Assembly (NCBI GenBank): GCA_027704905.1
Contig: CM051007.1
Span: 22,674,312-22,738,311, forward strand
Source of the DNA: Muraenolepis orangiensis
Lineage: Eukaryota > Chordata > Actinopteri > Gadiformes > Muraenolepididae
Reading direction: 5' to 3'
Length of the DNA: 64,000 nt
The translations under genes were made by a program, and so were the position numbers. Below, piece after piece: positions 24,570 through 40,522 of this stretch. Below the pieces are notes generated by a model, which was not told the origin of the DNA, did no database searches, and was given only the letters and a program-made list of their open reading frames with translations. Numbering within the stretch: the stretch's first letter is position 1; each line of letters begins with the position of its first letter.

Positions 24570-25022
24570 ATGGAGTTTCCTTTTGATATTAACAACATCT
24601 TCCCAGAGAGGATTTCCATTTTGGACCAGAGCCTTGTTTCAGGAGATAAATCAACAGGAAGGTAGGTGACCCAATACATGTCAGAGTAACGCTGTTGATA
24701 CTGACCATCGTTTATTCCCAGGATTTAAGTCGCCTATTAAATGCTTTCCTGTATAGGCTGATGGCTGGATGATTATACTTCTAAATATATGGATAGTTAT
24801 ACTTAATTGCCAGGCTCTTAAATTGTATTAGTGTCATAGTAAGCCCCGAACGTTTTGTTGATTTCTGTCTCCAGGCCAGATCTACAAAGTAAAATTGCTT
24901 CAGTTATTGACGAGCTCGGAAAAGCCTCCTCTAAGGTTCGTCTTTTGTTTTTATATATAATCACTGTTGTTCATTATATTGGACGAACTAAATTGTGCAT
25001 CCTCAAAAGCAATCCTTTAGTT

Positions 25023-25056
<34 letters not shown>

Positions 25057-28000
25057 GTTCTCTGTCAGTGCCGATAATCAATATGGCAATGGCAGCTGCA
25101 AGGTCTTCCTAGGTGTTGTAAATCATGTGTACCTTTGTCTCTCATCCACAGGCTCAGAAGCTGCCAGCACCTATAACCAGTTGTTTGAAACTGCAATCCA
25201 CCCGGCACTACCTTTACCTCATCAAGGATGAAACAAGCCACGGGTAACTTGTTATATCAATTCTCACTTTTTCACGTTTGGTCTTAACTACTCAGTAAAA
25301 AACCCTAATCATTTATACAGTAGAAACAACCATTTGGTTCACCCAGGGAGATGAGGCCATTACTTGAACTGGGTTCAAATATGTGTGTCTTATATCCTTC
25401 TCTTAAATCGTATCTAATATTATCTAATTATATCCTTTTCTCTGTTACCCTCCCCCAATTGTTGCAGAGGACACGGAGCAGGAGTTGGATTTCTGAAAGT
25501 CGGCTACAAAAAGCTTTTTCTGCTTGTGAGTGTTCACACATTTCTAGCTTCTCCTTAGCCAGACAAGTTGTCGCTGCTCATGGTATGCTACTATGCTCTT
25601 AACCCGCGTCATGTCCTTCATTGTACAATAGAGCCTGTCGTGCGATTAAATTCGTTTTTCCACACAAAATGGTCATTGGTGGTTAAAAACATTAAGGATG
25701 AAAATAATTGAAATGTACAAACCAGATGAAATGTACAAAACAAACCAAACCAAAGGAACAAATGTCTGTATTACATTTCAAACACATTAAAAAGCTTGTA
25801 AAGGTTTTCCATTGACTTTCATGCCTGCCGAGAAGTCTTAATGGGCTGAATTCACTTAGTGGCCGTCTTGGCTTCCATCTTGGCTCCAAGCGCTAGCTGG
25901 GTGTGGGAACTGAATGCGGGAAAACTCCAAAATGGACACTAGTTGAATTTAGACCCATGGTAATTTTCTGTTCTCAGGACCAGCGGGGAGCCCACATTGA
26001 GGCAGAGCCACTGTGTGTCCTGGACTTCTACATCGCAGAGAGCCTACAGCGCCACGGCTATGGGCTGGAACTCTTTGACTTCATGCTGCAGGTAAATCCT
26101 CATTCAAATGGAGGCACAGCCAGTCTCAATAAAAAAAACATGTAAAATCATTCAACAATTGTAATTCAGATGATTGAACTACTTCCTTACGTTCCCCTCA
26201 TGGTTATAATAGCATTAGGATTAGGACATAGAATTGTTGCAGGAAATCCACAACATTTCAGTAAAACTTATTTTCTTTCACAATTGAGCCAAGAATAGAT
26301 CGGTGACAAACACATCATATAATTAAAACATTACTCCACTGTTGAAAGAGGAACCAAGCACGCAACTGCCTGCTGACACATGCTGTTTTATTCTGCTTCA
26401 CTCACTCCCGGGTGATGTCACCCATCATTTAAGCAGTGGTGTTATTTGAGTGACAGTTGGCCATAGAGCATAGAGTCCTCAGAAATGAGATCTGGATGGT
26501 TTCCTCTCGGGGGGACGGGGGGGGACGACGACTGCAAGGTGCCTGCAGTGTTTCCTGTTTCATTACGGATATACTCTTTCGTTCATTGCATTCAAGTGGT
26601 TTCAAGTGACTGCTTTTATTCAGTGGCCCGTCTACTACACACATCTGATTTAAAACCTTTACAGACACTGTGTCTAGAGAGGTGTCGGACAGGAGGTTTT
26701 AGTTGGTCTTTTTTCAAGATTCAAGATTCAAGATAACTTTATTTATCCCGAGGGAAATGAAGGTGCTACAGTTGAAACAGGGGGAATAAATGCACACAAA
26801 ATATACTAATACCTAAAAACTAAATAACAACAAACTAAACTAAGCTAAACTAGTATAAACAAAATATAACTAAATGAACTCTAAATCTTCCCACTGGTTA
26901 CGGTGGGAAAAGTTTTGTTTACCAGTGCTGGCCCAGTTTGCGTTTGCTGTTGGCCAAGGGCCACGGGACCCCCCGTTTTAGTTATCAGTTCTCTTCTGGG
27001 TCCGACATTAATGGTCAGCCATATCACGTTTGTTGTGGTTCCACCAGTCGGGTTGTTTCCATTAGAGACCCATTCCATGTAAATCTACAGATGTCTACAG
27101 ATCCCCGACCCCAGCAACATGATTGGTCGAAATACATTCATAGAAATACAGTCACCCAGAGATGAGCTTGTCTGCCGTCTGAACAAGATTCAAGAGACTT
27201 TATTTATCCCGAGGGAAATTAAGGTGCTACAGTTGAAACAGGGGGAATAAATGCACACAAAAATATACTAATACCTAAAACTAATAACAACAAACTAAAC
27301 TAACTAAACTAGTATAAACTAAATATAACTAAATGAAATCTGAATAAAATCTAAATGTATAGACAGATGAATTGTACAATTTACAGTATTATTACAGTAA
27401 TACGTAGGTATATACAATATACAACAATGCGTATAGTGCAAATTGGCAGTAATAAATACTAATAAATAATTCAGATGAGTACTGAAAAAGTGACATGTGA
27501 AAAGTGAAATTGAATTTACAGTGCAAAATTACTGTGAAAGGATTTACAGTGTGTTGACTTCAGGTCACTGAGTCTCCACTGTCCCTCTCACGACCCGAGG
27601 TAGATGAATTAAAGAGTCTGATTAGACATTAGACAAACAGACATTAGCCTAAAGTCTGATTTATGAGACTAGGGGTAAATTAGGTTAACAAGTTAAGTCC
27701 AACTCTATAATTATAGCACTGTATCAAGCACTGTTCATGCTATTCTTCAATAATGTATTGTCTATATGAATCTGTGAATCTATGAATGCGTCCGCAACAG
27801 CAGATTGTGTACACTTGCATTCCTGTGTTATTGTTGTTCTTCTGTATCTTTTAATGTCCTTTGTCCTTTTCTTCCGCAGCACAAGCAGGTGGAGCCGGCA
27901 CTCATGGCCTACGACAGACCTTCAGCCAAATTCCTCTCATTCCTCGCCAAGCACTATCGCCTGACTCAAAGTGTTCCTCAGGTACCGGTCCCCGAAAAAA

Positions 28001-29624
28001 TTGTAGTCGCACTTTAAAGTGTCAGATCTCCTTGTCACGCCTGCCTGTGAGACATGATCTGAGGACCGAGTTGCAGCTCATCTCATCTCTCTTCTGAACG
28101 TCATATCACGGGTGTGGATGTTTGTACTTATTACTATTTATAGACTTCCCTCTCCACTCTCCGTGTTCACATTTTCATGACAGTATTTATTCAGGGAACA
28201 GGGCACAGGGCCAAATCAGAAACCAGTTTGAGTTGAACAAAAACATCTTGGAACGTTGTCTTCATGTTTTTTTAACCTGGCCCCCTTTTGTGTTTAGGTG
28301 AACAACTTTGTGGTTTTTGATGGCTTTTTCCTCAACAAATCAGGTAATTTCGACATAGTCGTTATGGGCATTGTAATGTGAGAGATATATATAAACGTGA
28401 TCTCTCTTGAGGTTCTGTGTAGTCTGTGCATCATCATCATCATCATCATGAACTCTACTGTCTTCAGTCAAATTATTTATTGCATGATGTTGGGTAAATA
28501 GCCGTGTGCGGTATCCGCATAAAACAAAACAAATTACATTATCGGCTATTTAAATAGGTTTTACCTGTAAAATGATACCGCAACATATTCAGGTCAATAG
28601 TTAAATCTGGAAATGGGTCTCTCTCTCTCTCTCTCTCTCTCTCTCGAAAGACTCTCTCTCTCGAAAGACTCTCTCTCTCTGTGTGAGAGTGTCTTTCGGA
28701 GAGCTGACCTGCTGTTATTGTGGTTCCAAACACTCTTTCATTCTCCACCAAACTCTCTCAGGCTCCGCCCACTCTCCTCTGACGGATCAGGGAATGTACG
28801 GCTTTTTGTAAGGACTCTTCATCTCTTTTTCTGTTTCTTAGCCATAACAACCTTCCCCTCCCTTATCCCATCCTCCCCCTTCTGTTCCTCTCTGTCTCCC
28901 CCCTTCTGTTCCTCCCTGTCTCTCTGTTAATCAAGGCCACCTTCATATGTCTGTTTTGGTTTAGTTTATTGCATTCATTATTAAAAACTAAGACCCCCCC
29001 CCCCCTCTCTCCTCTCTAGCATAATAATAATAATTATAATTATATTTGCCTTGGCTTACCTCTGTCTTATCTAGATACCAACGTGCATCATGTCATACAC
29101 GCACATGCACAGACAAACAAACAAATAAACAAACAAATGCATGCACACACACACACACACACACGCATGCACGTACACACACACATGCATGCATGCGCAC
29201 ACACAAAGTCATATGGGCCATTTCATGCTATACATAAGATCTGCAGTAGTATCCCCCAAGTCGCCCCTACGCTGTGGCTTAGTAATATCCCATAATAAGG
29301 GGGTCCATCTTTAACATCACAGACGGGACTAAACCGTTTGTTTAGACTGGGCTATGGGTATGTCATTGATTTGTGAATGACACAAATCCCTGCCAGTCAG
29401 TGATCTAGATTAAGAACTAAGTAGAGTTTGGTTACTCTTTAATTATTATGTCTGTGTGTGTTGTCTTGTAACAAGTATAGAATAAAACAGAATTATAAAA
29501 AATATTGTCATATTTGTCACTGGAAAATCAACCATGTTTGATAACCCTATGTTATGCTAGTAATATGGGGTGTTTATGATATATGTAACATAATGTACCC
29601 CACATGAACCAATGACCATGTATG

Positions 29625-29656
<32 letters not shown>

Positions 29657-30378
29657 GAAAGCTAAAAAGCCCATGCAAGGTTTTGAGTGAATAATGCAAT
29701 ATTTATTGAGTTTTGGGATTGGATATTAATGTTTGTATTTTGACAAAGGAGAAATATCTGGTAAAAAAAAAAGAAAACATGGACAATTTTCAACAATCAT
29801 AATTTTTGGAATGAAAAAATATGTTTGTATTGTATTTGTCACTTTATATTTGTATATTCACTGTGTACATTGTATTTTGGATCTGTAATCTTATTTCCTG
29901 TCTTCTTGTATCACCCCCCCGCAAACCCCCCCCCCCCTCCCTCCCTCCCTCCCTACAGTGGGTCAGTCCAGAAGGGGTCTCCCCAAAAAGGCGGAAGGAG
30001 AGATCAAGCCCTACTCTCTAATGGAGAGAGGAGGTGAGCGCTGACAGAATTTAGCCCTTGAACCAACCAGGATGGAAGGTGGTGCTGCTCAACACGCAGA
30101 CATGTCTGTTCTTGTGTCACTGACATGGAGCGGGCTCTGTAGCTGCCCTGTGTGACGCATATGTTCCCACTTACTGTCAACACTGCATGGAAAAGTGTGT
30201 TTTTGAGGGGGTGGGGGACATTTATTGACAGAATGTGGTTTGTGCTCTTAGCTTTACCTTCCTAAACAATGAGAACTAACCATATGATGACTCACCTCTG
30301 GTGTTTATGTGTCGCTGTTATAGCTTCGGTATGTACACAGGAGAAGCAGGATGACCCAAATATGTCTCTTGGGTCAAG

Positions 30379-30415
<37 letters not shown>

Positions 30416-33400
30416 CAATACAAACAAAGTTTGAGGGTGAACATGGAAACAACGTGGCCCAAGTGTCAGTGTTGTGTGAACAACTGACCGCATTCCAGGA
30501 CCCGATTGTGACTCAGACCACCACTGCCATAGCAATGTTGTTATGGAAACTGCCACTCAACTGCCACTCAACTGCCACTCTTAAAGCTATTTTACCGCCG
30601 GGTGTGAATGGGATTAGCCTTTACAGGCCGTTTGAAAATTATCATGCGACTACAATTGTCTGTGACTTGGTGACATCACACAGTGGGAAGTCCAAGTCTA
30701 TGATGCGATAGATCGGTCTACCAGTTGGTACAGTCCACTGGTAGACTGATCTATCCATCGTGGATTGCGCTGGACATGCCTACTGTGTGATGCCACCAAG
30801 GCACAAACAATTATAGTCGCATGACAATTTTGAAATGTTGGCCTGTACTGGCTTATCACACTCAACTGGCCGTATAATAGGAGCCCTTAAGAATTTACTT
30901 TGGTTTCGGAAATGAATGATTGACTATGTGTAAGGCAGGAAGAGAAAGAGAGAGTGCGTGGCAATATTCGGAACCATGGCACATGTTTAGAAGATTTTTT
31001 TTAATACTGCCGATATGCTCCTGGTGTGGTGTAATTTCAATGTTGTTTGAGGTACACACACTTTACACTTCCCGTCCTCCACGGCAGCGGTGCGTGCGGA
31101 GCAGAGTGCGATGCCGTGGCCGTTCCTGCCCCCGGCGTTGGGATCCTCCCCGTACTCGCGCTCCCACAGCGTGGGCTCATCCCCCAGCCACCTCCCCCCC
31201 GCCCCAGCCACGGCCCAGGGGCCAGCTCATACCCCTGGTGGACACAGGAGCCACCCGACGCCCCACTCCCTGCTCAGCGACAACCTCAAGGCAAGGCGCA
31301 CCAGGTACACTCCGGTTCGAAACCTTGCATGCTCCACCTCTGGATCCTATTAGGAGATGTATTTCCTCAACCAGACACCGGCAGGTCGGTGGCTCTTCTC
31401 AGTCTATGGCTGCAGTGTTGGTTTAAAGGGGCTGTAGGTAAGATTCAAGAGATATCATTTTAGTGTAATTTGCTACAAAAGCCATAGCCATCCATCAGCT
31501 ATTGGTGAGTGAAATGCTCTGTGAGAATATCTGTCCTGGTTGACTGTGCAGGTCTCTCTGAGAGACGATTTAGACTACGAGACGGTTTCAATTTAAGACC
31601 GCCTCATTTCTGACCAATCAGGGCATCTCTTCAGTGATTGGTTCGGGGAATCCCTCTCTCATCCCTGTCAATAACGTGTGTGCACACCGCATTACCATAG
31701 CTTCCACCACAGGTGTGTGAATGCAACACTTCTCAATGGCACGAATCTGTCTCTCTTCTGCTCTCTTTGCAACTCTGGAATCTTACCGCTTGTAGTTTGT
31801 AAGTCCCAGCTGTTCGATTATGGCTCCTCAGGGTCTAACACATGTTCATGTAAGGTTGACAATGATGTAGGACCAGCGTGACACTCTTGTTGAGGGGTGC
31901 CACGTCTTCGGCTGTGGAAACTAACATTGCTGTGGTTACATATCTCGTTAATCAGCTGTCATGTGCTAGACACAAAAGCACACTGTTGGCCGGAAGCCAA
32001 CAGTGACACTTCGTATTACACACCTCTCTGCATTTAACGTGGTTGTTCTGCTTTAACACTGCTGGTCTGTCGCTGCTTTAAATGGTTGTTTTCTTTCCTT
32101 GTCCCTCTCTCCAATCCTCCTCCTCCTCCTCCATGCGAACCCGTTTTTCACCTTCTACTCCTCTTCATTTTGCCGATATGAATTCTTCCCTCCTCCATGT
32201 TCTGCCATTCTTCTTATCTGATCGTATCTCTTCCATAGTTCCCTTAATCGATCTTAGCCGTGTTTCTATTGACCACTCTGGGACAAGCCTACCCTCCACT
32301 CTCCTTTAAAGGAAAGGCTGCGGTTTCTTAGCTTGATGGATGGCCTGCTTCCCTGTCACAGGGGGAAAGGGGAGTGCAGCAGCCCCACGAACACCATTTT
32401 GATTCCATGAAAATGGACAGAATGAACCGGGAGGGAGAGTGGCTGTCTTACTTCTTTTTGTAAAACTTCTACTGTTGCTCCCTAGCAAAAACAATTGAAA
32501 AGAAAGAGGATGGCTGTTTTCCTCTATTTGCCTTTGTTTTACTTTTTAAAAATAATACATTAAAATACACATACCACAGTATCATGTCTGCCTTTTGTCA
32601 ACCAGATGTACTACAACCCCTGTTTAGAGACAGTTATATGTATACATACATTGCAAAACATACAAAACTCCATCCCTGCTGCCATTTTTTTTCAAAATGA
32701 TTTCCCATCAATTATCTTTTGGCCTATGCACCCTTTGCTTTTTGTTATGGCTTCTTTTCTGTTGATTTTCTTCACGCTATTTTAGTTTTTTTAATTTTTA
32801 ATTTCAACATTTGTGTTCTACAATCCCTTTTGTTTCGCAATCCCCATCCTCCCCTCTGTCTTTGATGGCTTCCGGCAGCAAACACCTGCACGCTGTTGCC
32901 AGGGGCAACCAGCACTGTTGCCACATCGACAGCAGTGGCGGCGGCAGTCGGACCCTGCCGCCTTTGAGCCGGGACCAAGCGGCCTACCAGCTGCCAGGTG
33001 AGGGTGGTGTTCAAGGGGGCAGGACCACCACCACCACCACCACCACCACCAGTAGTACATTGTGTTCCACTGCTGCCTGCTGGGCCTCTTCCGGCTGGAG
33101 GTTAGGAGCAGTGTTGAGAAACAGAGGGACTGACACACAGCCAGTGGGGAACACAAACGCACACAGGTTGGGCCCGTCGCTCGGGAGAAGGTTTTTACGC
33201 ATAAACACTCTACTATGGAAACCAATCATATGTGTTTACCAATCATATTTGTTTTTATGTGTGGTCCAAAAATGGGTTAGCTGAACTGAAACGATGAACT
33301 GAAAATATACCTGGGAGATTTAAAAACGTACCCAAATATTGTTGACACAGCTGATACAGCATCAGGTTGATCGAATGACCAAGCAGGTCAAATTCATCAT

Positions 33401-33888
33401 TCATTAAGCCTCTCCAGCCTTAGTATAAGCTTATTATAACAAAAAAGGGGTAATGAGAAAGAATATTTAACAGTATCGTAGTGATCCATCCACCAGCCCA
33501 ATATGTGTCAGCCCCACCTTTACCTCTCCATATGTCACTTTATTTTCTAATCATGTCACCGTCTCCCACCCGCCGTCTCCCTCTGTTTAGGCCCCGCCCA
33601 CCTTCACTCCTGCCTCTGCAGGCATCCAAGAATCTGCCTCCCCTCGTCCCGCCGCCCCCCGTAGGCAGGCCCCAGGGGGCGGATCACGACCCCTGGGACA
33701 GGGGTGCTAAGACGTCCGTGCTCCCCGAGTGCGTAGCTCCGCCGGCCCCCCGCGGAGGAGAAGGGGCCACGCCGGGGTACCAGAAGGCCCTGCAGGGAGG
33801 CGCCTGGTCCTGGACCGTGGGGGAGGGCCCCCACACGGCCCAGTGGGTCAGACGGAAGCAGGAGCTCAGGGGTACCAGACCCTGGTGA
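24570..33888 (+). CDS. atat1: Alpha-tubulin N-acetyltransferase 1
   Basis: Acetylates Lys40 of alpha-tubulin in the microtubule lumen using acetyl-CoA. Coding exons: 24570-24661, 24875-24935, 25152-25243, 25468-25525, 25978-26091, 27880-27981, 28298-28343, 29959-30033, 31088-31304 and 33591-33888, with an optional exon at 32879-32997. Without the optional exon the frame runs to TGA 33886-33888 and gives 384 residues. The start MEFPFDINNIFPERI matches vertebrate ATAT1. The GNAT core has GVGFLKVGYKKLF, then PLCVLDFYI with Cys114 (human Cys120), the acetyl-CoA loop QRHGYG at 125-130, and AYDRPS with Asp151 (human catalytic Asp157). VNNFVVFDGFF closes the domain. The tail is disordered and Pro/Ser-rich. 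It ends SWTVGEGP...GTRPW, like the long human isoform. The last-exon acceptor is chosen because it keeps this frame. Confidence 0.95.
26715..26890. repeat. Dispersed repeat, copy 1 of a pair
   Basis: Begins with TCAAGAT repeats and CTTTATTTATCCCGAGGGAA, then an ACTAAAC-rich stretch. Almost the same sequence returns at 27186-27350 in the same atat1 intron. Confidence 0.8.
27186..27600. repeat. Dispersed repeat, copy 2 of a pair (longer)
   Basis: Repeats the element at 26715-26890 and continues through ATACGTAGGTATATAC and TGTTGACTTCAGGTCACTGAG, so this copy keeps more of the element. Confidence 0.7.
28617..28690. repeat. CT repeat block
   Basis: CT repeats interrupted by two CTCGAAAGA motifs, in the atat1 intron between exons 28298-28343 and 29959-30033. 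Confidence 0.85.
30578..30895. mobile_element. Fold-back (palindromic) MITE in an atat1 intron
   Basis: The left arm (about 30580-30735) is an imperfect inverted copy of the right arm (about 30740-30893). Matching motifs include TACAGGCC, CATGCGACTA, GGTGACATCACACAGT and AGATCGGTCTACCAG. The arms are about 80% alike with almost no loop. No protein is encoded. Confidence 0.7.
31480..31800 (+). repeat. Dispersed repeat (CATCAGCTATTGGTGAGTG type), copy 1
   Basis: Similar to 58565-58885: both have AGCTATTnGTGAGTGAAAT, then GACCAATCAGGGCATCTCTT, GCAACACTTCTCAATG and ATCTTACC in the same order and spacing. It lies in the atat1 intron after exon 31088-31304. Confidence 0.7.
32879..32997 (+). CDS. 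atat1: atat1 probable alternative cassette exon
   Basis: 119 bases between a good AG (GCTTCCGGCAG) and GTGAGG, entering in phase 2 from exon 31088-31304. It encodes SKHLHAVARGNQHCC then HIDSSGGGSRTLPPLSRD, with some likeness to the human ATAT1 tail (VAQSCCYSRHGG). At 119 bases it shifts the frame. With the acceptor at 33622 translation would stop at TAA 33708-33710 (354 residues). With the acceptor at 33591 it would stop at TAG 33662-33664. So it either makes a shorter isoform or pairs with an exon I have not found. Confidence 0.55.
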
Positions 33889-35945
33889 ACCCGGGTGGCA
33901 GGGGGAGATGAAGTTGTGCTAATGAAACCCTTCCAACGCTCCTCTGCTGCGCACATGTCTTGCCACGGCAACGGACCTTTCCCACAGAGGTGACCATTGT
34001 AGGACAAACACAGGTGTTTTTCATAACACTAATGATGGGTCTGCTCCTTTTATGTATGAGGACACGGGTAGTAGACTTCTTATCACTAGTTTAATCTACT
34101 ACCCGTGTCCTGGCACAAGGATCAGAGCAACAGAGGGGTCAGGACAGGACAGGACAGGTCAGGACAGGTCAGGTCAGGACCACGCGTAGGGGCTGGAATG
34201 TCGGCAATGATCAAATAATGGTCACAGATGGAATAAGTGCTTTTTGTGAGCTTGGTTTTGCACGTTTGTAGCATAACCGTATAAGTAGACATTCATTTGA
34301 GGGAAGACAGCCAGAGCTAGAATGTCCATTTACAAGTTACTGGTACTGCCACTAAAAAGTACTCTACTTGCCACTTTATTCACATCGATTTTTCACTTTT
34401 ATACTTATTTCAAGTGTTATGCTCTATGTAATGAAGAAAGAAAGAAAAACAATACTATATAACAAACAAAAAAGATGTCATGGTGGGATGTATTGTTTTG
34501 GTGTGAAATGATGAATGAACCCTAATTCACTCCCCAGATATCGGTGAGTAAGTCAAAAACAATCAAAGGCATTTGCATATATTTTTTATAATAAATTTCC
34601 ATGTGTGAAATTACAGTTGTGCATTCATTAGTGGTGTATGAAAAAATGTATACACATACTATAATCGCGATTCTTATCATATATGATTGTGACCCCAACA
34701 TTCACAGCCATAGCATTCATTCAAAATGCAATGGTAAACCTGGTAGACTGTTTACCTTTTTTTTTTTTTTTTTTAACTAATCCAAACTATCCTGGTTTAG
34801 GGGGAAACAACTGTTGACGGTCGAAATACATAACGCTATTTGCTGTGGAAGACTTTAAAGGGTTAAATCAGTGACGTCGACACATGTGGTCCATCTGATT
34901 GGATGCAAAGGACCAACGTCATCTTGCAAGTTCGAGTCAACAACCTGTTTCATAATAAACAAAGCTGTTCTTGGATTTTATCTTTTTTTTTTTTTAAGTA
35001 CAAAAGTATAACCCCGTATAACTGCGTGTCATTATGTCCCCCACCACTTCTTGAATTTGCGTATTTTGTCCCCATCACTTTTAAAAAGCATAATTTGTTA
35101 AACGTGTTCTGAAAGCCTTTCGCCAAGAAATGTTAACATGAGAACGCTTTGAGAAAGGTGTATTTGTGAGAAAATGTGTACCGTTATACCACATATGCCG
35201 TTATACATACTGATCACTTTGATCTATTATATTGCCTCAAGTCCCATATATTGAATCAATAAAATTACGTAGCCACCACTTAACACAGTGACGCCCTTGG
35301 CCCACTGCAATACAATTGTGTGAGTGTTCATACTAAGGAATCAAATGTTTAAAGTTGAATGACCATTAAACCAAACATAACAAATTACTTTATTTACATT
35401 TTACACAGAGCAACATTCAAGAAGATGTTACTCAACACATTTAAAACAGAAAGACTGGACAATATCAAGGTTACTCAGTGCTTGTGAGAGAAAAGTAAAA
35501 ATTGTAACTTTGAAAAGTATTATCTTTGCTCACAAATGTTTCCATGAATAGCATTTAAACTATCTAGCTGTTGGACGACTTTTTCACTATAGAGCCCATT
35601 CTTGCCCAACAGTTTTTCTTTGTTTCCAGGGAAGGAATCTTTGAATGTGCTCATTGGACCGTGAGGACTAAAACTGCGCCTAGTGTGAGGCCCACATAAG
35701 GAAGCTGTTTAATGATTAAGAAGAAGACATGTGCACAGTTTCACGGTTCACATAAAGAACTCCTTCTCCTCTGGGGATTAGTCCACATTTCACTCCGTCA
35801 CACTGGGCTGTTTAGACTGCAGGACCAATCCCATTATTTTTTTTTAAAGCAATTCCCTGACTTGGCCTTTTTAACTTACCTGAATCCCCTTCAGCCCCAT
35901 TCTGCATTGGGGCCAATGTACAGTACATTAAAATTCAGGTTGTTT
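33889..35945. other. atat1 3' flank / intergenic
   Basis: No coding exon seen. A dispersed repeat fragment (33980-34110) with a perfect hairpin and an AGGAC(A/GGT) short repeat (34137-34182) are present. AATAAA at 35258-35263 is a candidate atat1 poly(A) signal. The rest is AT-rich. Confidence 0.5.
34060..34110. repeat. Perfect 16-bp hairpin
   Basis: GGACACGGGTAGTAGA at 34060-34075 is exactly complementary to 34095-34110, with a 19-base loop. The left arm is related to a dispersed motif also seen near 59873 (GGACACGAGTAG). Confidence 0.85.
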
Positions 35946-35948
35946 TAA

Positions 35949-35954
35949 TTTATT
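35949..35954 (-). terminator. poly(A) signal, RGS gene
   Basis: TTTATT on + is AATAAA on the RGS strand, about 130 bases after the stop codon at 36085. Confidence 0.5.
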
Positions 35955-36084
35955 CAATAAATAATATCAGCAACATCAAAACTGATGGGAATCAAACATA
36001 ACTGTTCATTCAGCAGGTGCGTGCAAACACACACACACTTGAATGTTTTTGTCCCTGCAAAAGTCCCTCCACTATGGGCAAGGT

Positions 36085-40522
<4,438 letters not shown>

